64,000 nt of DNA from Paenibacillus alvei DSM 29 (GCF_000293805.1 NZ_AMBZ01000006.1:310001-374000), one strand, 5' to 3'. Shown: positions 33,040 to 42,772, counted from the first letter of the stretch. Notes: generated by a model not told the origin, from the sequence alone. Numbers and translations: made by a program.

Positions 33040-33067
33040 AGAACCTGCAGATTCCTCTGCAGGTTCT
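33040..33067 (-). terminator. Terminator of the CAP-domain gene
   Basis: AGAACCTGCAG and CTGCAGGTTCT form a perfect 11-base stem around ATTCCT, with TTTTATGTT following on the minus strand. Confidence 0.88.
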
Positions 33068-33097
33068 ATGACTAATATATAATTCCAAATTCGATAA

Positions 33098-33868
33098 TTA
33101 GCCTGTGAATGCTTGCACCCAAACGCCATTGTAGTAAGCAACACCGATGGATGTGAAGCTGGAGCTCATAATGTTCTTGCGATGGCCGTCGCTGTTCATC
33201 CACGCATTCATAACTTCTTGCGGCGTACGTTGACCTTTTGCAATGTTCTCGCCAGCAGTGTTGTAGTTAATGCCTTGTGCTCTCATCAAATCAAATGGAG
33301 AGCCAAGTGTAGGGGATTGATGGCTAAAGTAGTTATTATCGTACATATCTTTTGCTTTGATCATCGCTACTTTATTCAATGCTGCATCGGATTTCAACGG
33401 CTGCAAGCCTGCATTGGCGCGTTCTTTGTTCACCAGGTCAATAACTTGGCTCGCAAAGTCGCTGTTCGCATTGTTGTTTTCTTCTGGTTTTGTAGGTTTG
33501 TTTTCGCCAGGATTTACTGGTTTTTCTGCCGAAGGTTTATTTCCTTCTGGCTTTGCTACCTCTGGTTTTTCCACCCCAGGCTTGTTGCCTTCCGGCTTTG
33601 CTGGCTTATAAACAGGAGGTTTAGTGTTATGAACTTGTTTTTGAAACTCTTCGACCCATTTCGTCAAATATTGCTTCAATTCCTGTTTATTTTGGAAAAC
33701 CTTGTTCACATGAATGACGTTCGTATTAATGACGTTCGAGCAATTTTGGTTCAACGGATTTGATACTTGCATAGGCTTCATTGGTGCAGCCATTGCTGAA
33801 TTCGCTGCCATAATTGGTGCCAATGCAATTGCACCTGTAAGTACGACTTTCTTAAATGTGTTATTCAT
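33098..33868 (-). CDS. Secreted CAP/SCP-domain protein
   Basis: 256 residues from ATG 33868; an upstream open start lies inside the riboswitch and is rejected. A signal peptide (…KKVVLTGAIALAPIMAANSAMAA) is followed by a helical segment and a Pro/Lys-rich repeat linker (KPEGNKPGVEKPEVAKPEGNKP), probably wall-spanning. The C-terminal CAP domain has VIDLVNKERANAGLQPL, HQSPTLGSPFDLM, GENIAKGQ and AWMNSDGHRKNIM. CAP domains in Firmicutes occur in spore and wall proteins such as YkwD. Control by the c-di-AMP riboswitch upstream links it to cell-wall and turgor balance. Confidence 0.92.
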   Translation of the reverse strand: MNNTFKKVVLTGAIALAPIMAANSAMAAPMKPMQVSNPLNQNCSNVINTNVIHVNKVFQNKQELKQYLTKWVEEFQKQVHNTKPPVYKPAKPEGNKPGVEKPEVAKPEGNKPSAEKPVNPGENKPTKPEENNNANSDFASQVIDLVNKERANAGLQPLKSDAALNKVAMIKAKDMYDNNYFSHQSPTLGSPFDLMRAQGINYNTAGENIAKGQRTPQEVMNAWMNSDGHRKNIMSSSFTSIGVAYYNGVWVQAFTG

Positions 33869-33884
33869 CCTGTACATCTCTCCC

Positions 33885-33995
33885 TTTGCAGCCTGCGAGG
33901 TTAGCTGTCGGGTTCGGGTCAAAGCGGACTCCCCTGTCGTTATACGACTTCACCCCAATGTGTGGTTCCCCCGCGCTCTGTTGAGCTTCGGCTTG
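33885..33995 (-). ncRNA. c-di-AMP riboswitch (ydaO/yuaA leader)
   Basis: Read on the minus strand, the ydaO-yuaA core elements appear in order: ACAGAGCGCGGGGGAACC, TTGGGGTGAA, a variable arm (GTCGTATAACGAC), AGGGGA, then TGACCCGAACCCGACAGC and TAACCTCGCAGGC. It ends ~17 bases before the start codon of the CAP gene. The known class turns wall- and osmolyte-related genes off when c-di-AMP is high. No separate terminator is obvious between it and the gene, so control may act on translation or through overlap with the ribosome site. Confidence 0.92.
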
Positions 33996-34083
33996 TTTTG
34001 TATTACGTTTCCGATCCTATCACGGATGCTGAATCAGATCATTTTAAACATAATGCTATTTTAGATATATTTTTCCATATAAA

Positions 34084-34118
34084 AAAACCGAAGCACAATA
34101 CAGTTGTGCTCCGGCTTA
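34084..34118 (-). terminator. Terminator of the dihydroxyacetone kinase operon
   Basis: On the minus strand AGCCGGAGCACAA pairs with TTGTGCTTCGGTT (one mismatch), followed by T7. Confidence 0.88.
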
Positions 34119-34165
34119 CTACACCAATTATAGCTATGTCAAAATAAATCTATATCATACGATTC

Positions 34166-35926
34166 TTATTCGATGACTTGGGCTAGCTCTGTGAAGATGA
34201 CACCCAACGCATACGCTCCTGCATCTGGATAGCCGATACTGCGCTCGCCAACCGTGCCTGCTCTTCCCATTCGTGCAACAATTGTTTCGGTATGCTTAGC
34301 ACCCTGAACAGCAGCTTCCGCAGCCTTAGCCGCAGCGAGCTTTAGTCCGTCTCCATTAGCCGCACTTTGCACCCATGCATCAGCGAATGGCGCTAGTGCG
34401 TCTACCAATGTTTTATCGCCAACTACAGCACCTCTTCCGAAGGAACGTTCCCCCGTGTCTTGAATGCCTTTCACAACCGCCTGCATCATTTGTGCAAATT
34501 CAGGAATAGACAGTTCAGTTCGGTCTCCGGCAAATTTGCTTGCAGCGCGGAATGCCGAGCCCCAAATAGGACCAGATGCGCCGCCGCAGTGCTCCATGAT
34601 GACTAATGAGCATGCATGCAGGAATTCGCCAATATTGTTCGAATGGTGATTCATTATCTCATGCCATTCTCTCTTCAATTGCTTGAAACCCTTCGCTACA
34701 CTCATTCCGAAGTCACCATCGCCTGCATGTGCATCCAACTCGCAGAACGGAACTTCGTTCTGAATGATGATTTCGCTCATTTTGTCTGTCAGGAAGATAA
34801 GGTTGTGAAGTGAGAAAGTGTCCTTTTCCGTTTTCGCATACGCTGGATTCGTTTCACTCTGATAAGATACTTCACGATCCACAACTGTATCCCCTTGCTG
34901 TTTCTCGACTGTAATCGGGTGCAATTCACCATGAAGCTGCAGCGCTGGCGTATCACAACTTGCTGCCAGATAATGCTTCAATTGCTCATCCAAGCGCATG
35001 AAAGACACAGATGCTCCAGCCATGTCGATGCTTGTCATGTAATTGCCAACCAACACCTTCATCACAGTTACGTTCTGGCGTTGAATCTCACGAACCACTG
35101 CATTTGCGAACAAGTACAATTCTTGCAGCGGTGATCCGCCAAATCCGTTAATCAACACGGCAAGCTCCTGCTGGGAACCCTCCGAAATTTTCATATCACG
35201 GAACAAATCCGCCACCATTTTGTGAGCCAATTCATCGGCAGACGCGATTTTCTCTCTGCGAATTCCCGGCTCGCCGTGTATCCCAACACCATACTCGATT
35301 TCATCGTCATTCAGTTCAAATGTAGGCGTGCCCTTTGCAGGAACCGTACAGGAGGTAAGCGCAAAACCGATGCTTCTTGTATGATCAATCGCATGCTGGG
35401 CAATTGCCTTCACTTCTGCAAGCTCCAAGCCCTCTTCCGCGGCAGCGCCGGCAATTTTATGAACGAGCACCGTACCCGCTACACCCCTGCGTCCGACCGT
35501 GTACAGACTGTCCTCAACCGCAATATCGTCGTCCACCTTAACATAGTCAACCTTGATCCCGTCTTCACCCGCCAAGTGGGCAGCATTTTTGAAGTTCATG
35601 ATGTCGCCGCTGTAGTTCTTAATAATGAGCAGCGTTCCCTTCTTGCTCGCGGAAGCCTTCAACGCTTGGTAGACTTGGATTTGAGATGGAGAAGCAAATA
35701 CATCCCCGCACACCGCTACATCAAGCATGCCTTGGCCTACAAAGCCAGCATGCGCTGGTTCATGACCGCTTCCTCCACCGCTAATCAACGTGACTTTGTC
35801 GCGATTCACGTTTTTTTTCTTCATAATCTTATATTTACTAATGAATTCCAGCTCCGGATGTGCAAGTACCATACCGTTACACATTTCTCGCACTAATGTT
35901 TCTGGTTGATTCATAATCTTCTTCAT
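34166..35926 (-). CDS. Dihydroxyacetone kinase, fused DhaK-DhaL (ATP type)
   Basis: 586 residues. The DhaK domain (about 1-335) has [10 protein letters not shown] (50-59) and the substrate-binding His217 in GVGIHGEPG. The DhaL domain (about 375-586) has the Mg-ATP loop [12 protein letters not shown] with Asp398, Asp403 and Asp405, spaced as in the Citrobacter kinase (380, 385, 387). The fused form uses ATP, not PEP. It phosphorylates dihydroxyacetone made by the adjacent glycerol dehydrogenase, sending glycerol to glycolysis. It starts 3 bases after the gldA stop, so the two form one operon. Confidence 0.96.
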   Translation of the reverse strand: MKKIMNQPETLVREMCNGMVLAHPELEFISKYKIMKKKNVNRDKVTLISGGGSGHEPAHAGFVGQGMLDVAVCGDVFASPSQIQVYQALKASASKKGTLLIIKNYSGDIMNFKNAAHLAGEDGIKVDYVKVDDDIAVEDSLYTVGRRGVAGTVLVHKIAGAAAEEGLELAEVKAIAQHAIDHTRSIGFALTSCTVPAKGTPTFELNDDEIEYGVGIHGEPGIRREKIASADELAHKMVADLFRDMKISEGSQQELAVLINGFGGSPLQELYLFANAVVREIQRQNVTVMKVLVGNYMTSIDMAGASVSFMRLDEQLKHYLAASCDTPALQLHGELHPITVEKQQGDTVVDREVSYQSETNPAYAKTEKDTFSLHNLIFLTDKMSEIIIQNEVPFCELDAHAGDGDFGMSVAKGFKQLKREWHEIMNHHSNNIGEFLHACSLVIMEHCGGASGPIWGSAFRAASKFAGDRTELSIPEFAQMMQAVVKGIQDTGERSFGRGAVVGDKTLVDALAPFADAWVQSAANGDGLKLAAAKAAEAAVQGAKHTETIVARMGRAGTVGERSIGYPDAGAYALGVIFTELAQVIE

Positions 35927-35929
35927 CGG

Positions 35930-37060
35930 TTATTCACCCTTTGCTTTGAATTGTTGCCCCATAAGGTCGGCCACTCGAATCGCGGAGACAACCATCTCTT
36001 CGGTTACCGGGAATGGCATGGAGTGAATAGATTCCTCAGGAATACACGACTTCTGAGCTACGGCTAGTAATTCTTCATTCGTAACGGTTGTTACACCGAG
36101 ATCGGCCAAGCATACCGGAAGTCCGATGCTGACACAGAACTTCAATACCTCGTTGATTTCTGCCGCACTTGCATTTTCAAGAACCAACTGCACCAAGGTT
36201 GTAAAGGCTACCTTCTCCCCATGCATATAAGAGTGAGTGCCTTCAAGTGACGTTAACCCATTGTGGATGGCATGAGCTGCTGCCAAGCCGCTACTTTCAA
36301 ATCCTAAACCGGACAACAAAATATTTGTTTCCACAATATTCTCCAGTGCTGGCGTGACCAAGTTCGCATCACAGGCCATCTTTGCTTTTGCGCCATCTTC
36401 CAACAGTGTCTCATAGCAAAGCTTGGCGAGAGCAAGTGCTGCTTTTGTACCCTTGGCAGGCCCGACTCCAGCCATTGCGCCGCAAGGCAGCCCTGCATTC
36501 ACGTTTGAATAAGAACTTGCCGTTGCCCGTGCCTCAAAATATGTGGAAAGCGCATCCCCCATGCCTGCCACGAGAAAGCGAGTAGGCGCATTGGCAATAA
36601 CCGTTGTATCAATCATGACTACACTTGGACTTTGCTTAAAGTAAGCATAGTCATCAAATTCGCCTTCAGGTGTGTACATAACCGCGGAATGGCTTGTAGG
36701 CGCATCGGTTGCAGCAATCGTAGGGACAATAATCAATGCATCACCTTCCGCTACACACTTCGCGGTATCAATTGCTTTACCTCCGCCAAGACCGATTGTA
36801 CAAGAACAATTATGCTCAATCGCAAGCAATTGCAACCGCTTAACTTCTTGACGCGAGCATTCTCCTGTGAAACCGCTCTCAACTAAGGTGACGTTATATT
36901 TATTCATTGTATGTTCAAGCTTATTCTTTACACGCTGCACATCGTCAGGATGAGCAATTAGAAGAGCAGAATCTCCGAATGTTCTGATGAAATAACCCAA
37001 ATTGTATAGTTCATCTTCACCTTGCACATATTTTGCTGGACTGATAAACGCTTTTCTCAT
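35930..37060 (-). CDS. gldA: Glycerol dehydrogenase
   Basis: 376 residues of the iron-type ADH/GldA family. NAD-binding GLGGGKAIDTAKCVA at about 90-104 and SPSVVMIDTTVIANAPTRFLVAGMGDALSTYFEA. The zinc ligands expected from the Bacillus enzyme (D173, H256, H274) correspond to D169, H263 and H280 here (GLAAAHAIHNG and HSYMHGEK). It oxidises glycerol to dihydroxyacetone with NAD+. GAGGAGG precedes the ATG. The divergent PocR-AraC gene is the probable regulator. Confidence 0.96.
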   Translation of the reverse strand: MRKAFISPAKYVQGEDELYNLGYFIRTFGDSALLIAHPDDVQRVKNKLEHTMNKYNVTLVESGFTGECSRQEVKRLQLLAIEHNCSCTIGLGGGKAIDTAKCVAEGDALIIVPTIAATDAPTSHSAVMYTPEGEFDDYAYFKQSPSVVMIDTTVIANAPTRFLVAGMGDALSTYFEARATASSYSNVNAGLPCGAMAGVGPAKGTKAALALAKLCYETLLEDGAKAKMACDANLVTPALENIVETNILLSGLGFESSGLAAAHAIHNGLTSLEGTHSYMHGEKVAFTTLVQLVLENASAAEINEVLKFCVSIGLPVCLADLGVTTVTNEELLAVAQKSCIPEESIHSMPFPVTEEMVVSAIRVADLMGQQFKAKGE

Positions 37061-37259
37061 GATTGTATGCCTCCTCTGTGTGTTTGAACATCTTTATTAT
37101 AACTTCGTCTAAGAACAAGATCATGGAACTATTGTTGCCAAATAAAGCGCTATCATATCGGATTATCTTATCCTCCTCCTGCAAAATGGTATTATCTTGT
37201 CCTCGGATGAGAATATTATGTATAATGAGGCCAAGCGGACAAAAGGAGAATGAACCATC
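37061..37259 (+). promoter_or_regulatory. Divergent control region of gldA and the PocR regulator
   Basis: Rightward promoter TTGTCC (37197-37202), 18-base spacer, TATAAT (37221-37226). A leftward -10 TATAAT is at 37101-37096. AATAAAGCGCTATCAT at 37141-37156 fits most of the CcpA cre consensus on the minus strand (last CA missing), suggesting catabolite repression of glycerol use (inference). Confidence 0.5.
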
Positions 37260-38276
37260 ATGAGTACACGATTTAGCTTGGAAAGCATTATTGATATGGA
37301 GAAATGGCAGAAGCTGCAGGATTCGCTTTCCTTGGTTACGAAGATGGCCGTTATTACGACCGACTACAAGGGAGTTCCCGTTACAGCGCATAGCCATTGC
37401 CAAAGCTTCTGCAAAGCCATTCGGCAAGACGAATCGTTATCGCAATACTGCCAGAAGTGTGACGCGCGAGGCGGACTAGAGGCTGTACGGCTGAATAAAC
37501 CCTATATTTATTTATGCCATTTTAACATTGTCGATATCGCCATACCTATCATCGTCAATAATCAGTACATGGGGGCAGTTATGGCGGGACAAGTGAAGCT
37601 GCGCGACAATCCGCTGGAGCTTGAACAGATTGTATCCCGTCCAGCCAATGCGGATTCAAATCGTAAGTTCATGAAGCTGGAACCGGAATACAGCGATTTA
37701 CCAGTATTATCCTATGATGAGGTCGTCACCATTTCTGAAATGCTCTATCATTTATGCAATTACATTGTCGAAGAAGCGATTGCGAAAAATACGACCATTG
37801 ATATGTACCGTCAGGCACTAGCGAGTGGTCATTCGACACCTAGCTTTTTGGCGGATCACAGCTACCGAAGCATCCAATCGTTTAAATCGGAATTGGACAA
37901 CACACTGATTGACAATCAAATCAACAAGATGAAAAATCAGCAGAAGCTAGCTTCCAATTCCATTCTTCAGCCCGCATTCGATTATATATATGCTCATAAA
38001 AGCGAGAATGTAAAACTAGCGGATATGGCAGCTCTTTGTCACGTAAGTCCCAGCTATTTCAGTCGTATTTTTACAAAGGAAACCGGTGAGAACTTCTCTG
38101 TCTTCATCCCACACCTAAAGATAGAATGGGCGAAGCAAATCTTGGAGACGACCGATCTGTCCATCTCGCAAATTAGCAACGAGCTCGGCTTCAGTGAGCC
38201 AAGCTACTTCATTAAGTCATTCAAGAAGTTTGAACGAATTACACCCGCCCGGTATCGTCAAATATATAAACGATAA
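37260..38276 (+). CDS. AraC-family regulator with PocR sensory domain
   Basis: 338 residues behind AAAGGAG. Residues ~8-175 form a PocR domain: LQDSLSLVTKMAVITTDYKGVPVTAHSHCQSFCKAIRQDESLSQYCQKCDARGGLEA, with Cys residues in CQKC, then IPIIVNNQYMGAVMAGQV. Residues ~235-338 are an AraC double HTH (VKLADMAALCHVSPSYFSRIFTKETGENFSVF and ISQISNELGFSEPSYFIKSFKKFERITPARYR). PocR-type sensors bind small diols or hydrocarbon derivatives. Being divergent from gldA-dhaKL, it most likely activates them in response to glycerol or dihydroxyacetone. Confidence 0.92.
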   Translation: MSTRFSLESIIDMEKWQKLQDSLSLVTKMAVITTDYKGVPVTAHSHCQSFCKAIRQDESLSQYCQKCDARGGLEAVRLNKPYIYLCHFNIVDIAIPIIVNNQYMGAVMAGQVKLRDNPLELEQIVSRPANADSNRKFMKLEPEYSDLPVLSYDEVVTISEMLYHLCNYIVEEAIAKNTTIDMYRQALASGHSTPSFLADHSYRSIQSFKSELDNTLIDNQINKMKNQQKLASNSILQPAFDYIYAHKSENVKLADMAALCHVSPSYFSRIFTKETGENFSVFIPHLKIEWAKQILETTDLSISQISNELGFSEPSYFIKSFKKFERITPARYRQIYKR

Positions 38277-38293
38277 ACTCAAAATGAAAAGCC

Positions 38294-38341
38294 GTCACTT
38301 CAAGTTCTGCTTCCGAACTAGATGACGGCTCATTTTTCATT
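38294..38341 (+). terminator. Bidirectional terminator between the regulator and the PPTase
   Basis: AGCCGTCA pairs with TGACGGCT, with an inner GTTC/GAAC stem and a T-rich tail (CATTTTTCATT) on the plus strand. On the minus strand TTTTCATTTTGAG follows. Confidence 0.85.
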
Positions 38342-38357
38342 ATCTATCATCACATTT

Positions 38358-39050
38358 TTACCGAATCCAATCTCGCATCTCATCCATCGTTACAAATGTG
38401 ATAGAGGGTGAAATCGCATCAATATGAGTACAAGCAGCGACTTTATAGCCGTGATCCAGCTCGTACGTATGGAAGCACACAGGCTCCCCATCCGGGTTCA
38501 ATACAAATTTTCCCTCACTATTCTCCAAGATAGAGAAGGAATCCAGCGGTATGGATAAACCTTTTCCCGCTGCTTTGATGTAGCTCTCCTTTAACGTCCA
38601 CTGCGTGTAGAAATAATTCAGCCTCTCCCCTTCTGATTTCTGCATGAGGGATTCTGTTTCTAGCACAGAGAAAAAACGATTTGCTATTGAAAGATCAATC
38701 TGCTGTACCTGCTCTACATCAATGCCGAGCACTCCATGTCCCCATATCATCATCACCCAGCATCCAGAATGCGAAATGTTATAGGAAAAATCATCATTTC
38801 CTACGACATGCGGTTTGCCATACTCATTGTGCTCAAATCGTATGTCTGAATTCGTATAGCCATAATCTTTGCACAAAATTGCTCTTACTAAAGCCTCGCC
38901 AAAAAGAGAACGATATGAGTCTTGAATGAACTTAAACCTTTTAACTTGATCTCTGCGCTGCGGTGCAACCTTGCCTAGGAAATATTCATAATCCTCTGGT
39001 CGAACCTGCTCCGGTATGCGAAATACTGCAATCTTCGTTATGCTAATCAC
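38358..39050 (-). CDS. 4'-phosphopantetheinyl transferase, Sfp type
   Basis: 230 residues. Sfp motifs: YGKPHV...NISHSGCWVMMIWG, GIDVEQVQ (Mg-binding Asp/Glu) and FYTQWTLKESYIKAAGKGL. It moves phosphopantetheine from CoA to the Ser of carrier proteins for NRPS, PKS or stand-alone ACPs. The nearby ACP gene (39317) carries a suitable Ser, and the cassette there may have been one substrate. Length is the same as B. subtilis Sfp (224). Confidence 0.94.
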   Translation of the reverse strand: MISITKIAVFRIPEQVRPEDYEYFLGKVAPQRRDQVKRFKFIQDSYRSLFGEALVRAILCKDYGYTNSDIRFEHNEYGKPHVVGNDDFSYNISHSGCWVMMIWGHGVLGIDVEQVQQIDLSIANRFFSVLETESLMQKSEGERLNYFYTQWTLKESYIKAAGKGLSIPLDSFSILENSEGKFVLNPDGEPVCFHTYELDHGYKVAACTHIDAISPSITFVTMDEMRDWIR

Positions 39051-39316
39051 CTATCCCGCCTAGATTCCCACTTACTTGAATCCCATTTTTGTTAACTAGC
39101 CTAGCACATATGCTGACATTTAATATTATCCATCATGTTGATGTTTTTGAGCAAATGCGCTTCACGTCTTTTTCTTGCTGCAGATAACGGATCATGCCTT
39201 CATATTTCCGTACCATATCCTCAGATTACCACAAACCGCCCGTATACGCTGCGCCCGATCCCCATGTACGCAAATAAAGCTTGGCGATTAATTGGATGTT
39301 TGAAGGGAAAGTTACT
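39051..39316 (-). other. Gap with a short coding remnant
   Basis: 266 bases. On the minus strand a 28-codon stretch ending near 39142 reads MVRKYEGMIRYLQQEKDVKRICSKTST. It is coding-like but too short to name. No promoter or hairpin stands out. Confidence 0.3.
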
Positions 39317-39565
39317 TTATAAGCTAACCTTTTTATGAATCAAGGCTATCAAGTTATTGATCGTGCTGAAGTTTTCCAAATCCAGATCATCATTCTCAAC
39401 TTCAATTTCGAACTTCTGCTCCACGAAGTTTACAAGTTTCATTGCGAACAGTGAGTTGACAAACCCTAATTGAAAATAATTGTCGTCATCCGAAAAATTA
39501 ATATTTTCTTCGCTAATGGACAAGTTTTGATGAATGAATCTTCTGATTTCAGTTTGATAGTTCAT
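39317..39565 (-). CDS. Acyl carrier protein of a glyceryl/methoxymalonyl-ACP type cassette
   Basis: 82 residues behind GAAGGAGG. The carrier signature is QLGFVNSLFAMKLVNFVEQKFEIEVENDDLDLENFSTINNLIALI, with the modifiable Ser in FVNSL. Stand-alone ACPs of this type receive a glyceryl unit from FkbH proteins. The gene overlaps the end of the FkbH-like gene by 17 bases, so it was part of the same operon. The ACP itself appears intact. Confidence 0.85.
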   Translation of the reverse strand: MNYQTEIRRFIHQNLSISEENINFSDDDNYFQLGFVNSLFAMKLVNFVEQKFEIEVENDDLDLENFSTINNLIALIHKKVSL

Positions 39566-40614
39566 AGTATCCTCCTTCGCAATTCAGCAATTGGACTTCA
39601 ATATACGGGGGAAAGTCTTGAATATTGATTAAATCATGCTCCAAGACATAGTTGCCTTGCCCATCTGATGATTTCTCGCGGAAACCAGCAAAGCGATAGC
39701 TGATGTACATCATGCGGTTGCGTCCCGTTTCTGTAAAATCAGCCAACAGCGGTATCTGATGTTTTCGAGCCTCTTGTAAAATGTAACTGAGCAGCACAGT
39801 TCCTACGCCTCGGGATACGACGCGGCAGGACATCAGCAGCATCTCAAGCTTCCAATGAGTGTCCAGCATATGAATCAAGGCCAGCCCGATCTTCCCGTAA
39901 TCACCATACTTATCTTCCAATTGACAGACTAATAGCCGATGATAAGGAGATTTCCGCAACGTGTCCAGCTCTTCATAGCTGAATGTTCTTCCTGTGGCGT
40001 TCAATTGATTCGTGCGGACTGTCAATTCTTCGGCCCGCTGCAAATCCTCTTCCTGCGCAGGATAGATGGTGAACTTCATAGAAAGCGTAGCAAGAAAAGC
40101 TCCGACGGGCCCTCATACTCGCGTTCTGCCAGCTTACGTGCATAATCTGCCTGATATAATTTGCGTCTCCTTGCAGAGTCAACGGTAATAAATCGCGGGT
40201 TCAAGCCTGGAAGTGATAATAGCGTGTGAGTTTGATCCGCATTTATGCAGTGAACGCTCTCATGTACATTTTTACTTCTTCCAATTCAAATGGTTGATCG
40301 TCAATGAAGAGGATTGTGTCCATGCCAATATTAATATTTTTCTGGATCTCAGCAAGTGAGGTCGATTTGGCGCTCCAATGAATTTCGGGATAGAGGAAAT
40401 AATTATCCAATCTCAATTCTTTCAGTTTGGCCATGGCCAAGTCATAATCGTTTTTACTGTCAATGGATTGCAGAATTCCTCGGCGATCGAGTGTCTTGAT
40501 AATTTCACGAATGCCCGGCTTCAGTTGGACGTTGGCCGACTCCACCAGCACTCCATCCCACAGCGTATTATCCAAGTCCCACACAACGCACTTCCATTCT
40601 GTTTTCTCGCTCAT
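39549..40614 (-). pseudogene. FkbH-like HAD/acyl-transfer protein, broken by two frame changes
   Basis: Three frames together spell one FkbH protein of about 355 residues. The HAD part (40614-40243) has CVVWDLDNTLWDGVL and ILFIDDQPFELEEVK. A middle part, read from ~40259 to 40076, has ADQTHTLLSLPGLNPRF and DSARRRKLYQADYARKLAEREYEG. The GNAT-like end (40079-39549) has EELTVRTNQLNATGRTFSYEELD. The first break is at an A5 run where A6 would restore the frame. The second is at 40076-40079, where stop and start overlap as ATGA, so translation of the last part alone is possible. Intact FkbH dephosphorylates bisphosphoglycerate and loads glycerate on the ACP. Decay or sequence error are both possible. 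Confidence 0.88.
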
Positions 40615-40624
40615 ACGCACCTCT

Positions 40625-41150
40625 TATTAAAATAATAGACCTCGCTTGTAATAATGTCGTAACGAATTGGTTACGAATACGGGAGTAGGATACCATCGCA
40701 TCCACTCCTTCTTGTGCGATGCCAACTCCTGCCCATGCTATACTGTATCGGCCATTGTCCAAAGCATTCGATACGACATATTCGAAGCCAAAGTTCAGTT
40801 TCCCAATTACATGTGATTTCGGAACTATGACGTTTCGCAAATGAATTTCTGCAAGATGGGTCGCTCGTGATGCCATAAGCCCTTCTATTGCTTTCGTTTC
40901 AACACCGACGTAAGAACGTTCGACGAGGAAAAAACGGTGCTCTTGCCTTAATTCGATGCAACAACGAGGAACACATCGGCAATGCCGCCAAACGTTATCC
41001 ACTTTTTCAACCCATTCATGACATCCTAACTTTCTTCCTCATGCCATGTTGTTTTGATGTTTTTAGCGTCTGAACTAACATCCGGCTCCTGACTGAAGAT
41101 CGTCGCAATCTCCGCTTTCATAAAGCCACGATCTCTTCCTTGTTCATCTT
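40625..41150 (-). pseudogene. Acyl-CoA/acyl-ACP dehydrogenase remnant (FkbI-like)
   Basis: Fragments of an acyl-CoA dehydrogenase in shifting frames with internal stops: EPDVSSDAKNIKTTWHEEE, then GLKKWITFGGIADVFLVVASN followed by TAA, then FFLVERSYVGVETKAIEGLMASRATHLAEIHL and VVSNALDNGRYSIAWAGVGIAQEGVDAMVSYSRIRNQF. The N-terminal and C-terminal parts are missing. With FkbH and ACP it matches the order of methoxymalonyl/hydroxymalonyl-ACP cassettes, where the dehydrogenase oxidises the glyceryl-ACP. Clearly non-functional. Confidence 0.85.
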
Positions 41151-42090
41151 CACTCTCCTCTCCATGATTTGTAAATTCAATGAGAAGTTGGCTCGAATGG
41201 ATATTTGAAAAGACGGTGCCTCTAGCCCTATCATCAAATGGCCGGCAATTGTCAAGAAAGAACACACGCCTTCCTCGGATAAATAGCAACCCTCATTCAG
41301 GAGCTTGATAATCCTGCCAGCTACGGCGATATACATTCGCCAAGGATGAGCGACTGAGAGACAAATGCGGTGTAACCGATGTTGTTGAGCAGCCTGTAAG
41401 TGCTTAAATGATTTGTTTTGGAAAATGTCAATAATCGTGTGAGGTTCTTATGTAAGGTAGGAAGGTATGGTGAGAACGCTTAATCAAGCTGACGTGAAAG
41501 AGCGGAGCCGATGTGAGGCCAAATGCTCAACTTATTTCCTGCATAATTTGCTGCTTCAATCATACTTCCTACTTAGGATCACGCGAGAAGTCCGGCTTCG
41601 TCATATGATAGTCGATTCGATATGGACAACTAGGAGAGGCAAATCATCAATAATATCAAACCGCATCGTAGTGCATCCTGTTCTCCAATAAAGAGATGCA
41701 GCGCTTGTTCTAACCGAATTTCGTCTATCCCTTTTAAGCATGATAGAAGCGGTGATATTATATGAAAGAGGGTCATTAATTTGACAATCGAAGAATATGA
41801 AGAATATTACTTTTTAGAGCTTCAAGGAAACCATTGTTCCAAAGCTGTGCCACCGCCGAGACAATCGCTTCCCTCAGCAACAGAAACCACATAAGCATGC
41901 TCCACTGAATTAGTAGATTTGTTACCAAAAATAATAAAGTTGAAAAGATAAATCTGTCAACAATATTATTTTTGAAAGAACTTGGAACCTCAAATCGATA
42001 ACAGCATGAACTTCACTAACATTTTATCCTTACGAGTCTGTTGTCAAGAAATAAATTGTAAATATCTGTTATTGACTAAAACAATACAGA
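41151..42090 (+). other. Long region without a supportable gene
   Basis: About 940 bases. The first part carries minus-strand fragments (for example MYIAVAGRIIKLLNEGCYLSEEGVC) that may be further debris of the same cassette. The rest has short, poorly coding frames on both strands. A TTG-start frame at 41780-41893 (37 codons) has no good ribosome site. I could not identify an insertion sequence or promoter with confidence. The stretch looks like decayed DNA. Confidence 0.5.
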
Positions 42091-42135
42091 GAGCCGTCTG
42101 CCAAGTCCTTCGAGAACTTTGCGACGGCTTCCCGC
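42091..42135 (-). terminator. Terminator of the methyltransferase gene
   Basis: AGCCGTCTGC...AAGT pairs with ACTT...GCGACGGCT around a TTCG-containing loop. On the minus strand a T-rich tail (TGTATTGTTTT) follows. Confidence 0.75.
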
Positions 42136-42157
42136 ACTATGATATTCGCATTCTCCT

Positions 42158-42772
42158 TTATGGCTTGGTTTGTTTGCGTTTTAACAAATGAATATACCAC
42201 TTCAACCCAGCATTATGATTGAAGAGGCTAACTTTATCCATCACTTCAAAGAAGCCGCACTGCTCGATTTCAGCGATTTTATTTTCAATGATGGCGAATG
42301 CAGGATCTTCCGTATTTTTATGTGAATATAAGGAAGAAATGATTACACCACTCGAAGTTACATAGTTCGAATACTCTAGCAGCTTGTTGGCCGTGTTAGG
42401 CACGTAGTGCAATGATTCGTTGAATACAATGACATCATATTGTTTAGCAGGTACATAATGATTAATATCTCCACAATGGAATATGTCCTGCGATGTTTTG
42501 GCTGATGCCAGCTTGATTGCTTCCTGTGACAGATCAACCCCTGTGTATCCTTCCTTTTCACTCTCAAGGAGCATATCGAACAGGATGCCAGTACCACAGC
42601 CCATATCCAGGATGCCCTCTTCTCCGATAAATTTCCTTATATACCCATACACCACCGAATATCGAGCGTATTCCGTAATATCCGACAAATAACTCCATAC
42701 ATTAGATTTATACTCCTCGTCCCATTGCTCCTGTTTGCTTTCTAAGAAATCTGGAATTGTTGTGTGTTCCAT
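42158..42772 (-). CDS. Class I SAM-dependent methyltransferase
   Basis: 204 residues behind GGAGGAATCGAAT. Motif I is ILDMGCGTGILFDML (about 53-67), the acidic SAM-ribose position is GVDLS, and motif IV is DVIVFNESLHYV. Substrate unknown. Its nearness to the FkbH/ACP remnant raises the option of the cassette's O-methyltransferase, but the sequence is equally like general small-molecule methyltransferases. Confidence 0.85.
   Translation of the reverse strand: MEHTTIPDFLESKQEQWDEEYKSNVWSYLSDITEYARYSVVYGYIRKFIGEEGILDMGCGTGILFDMLLESEKEGYTGVDLSQEAIKLASAKTSQDIFHCGDINHYVPAKQYDVIVFNESLHYVPNTANKLLEYSNYVTSSGVIISSLYSHKNTEDPAFAIIENKIAEIEQCGFFEVMDKVSLFNHNAGLKWYIHLLKRKQTKP

Noticed and set aside
33869..33922. 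Upstream start for the CAP protein (MTRTRQLTSQAAKG...)
   Set aside because: These codons are the conserved 3' part of the c-di-AMP riboswitch, so the real start is ATG 33868.
35222..35896. 224-codon plus-strand frame
   Set aside because: Antisense shadow of the dihydroxyacetone kinase gene.
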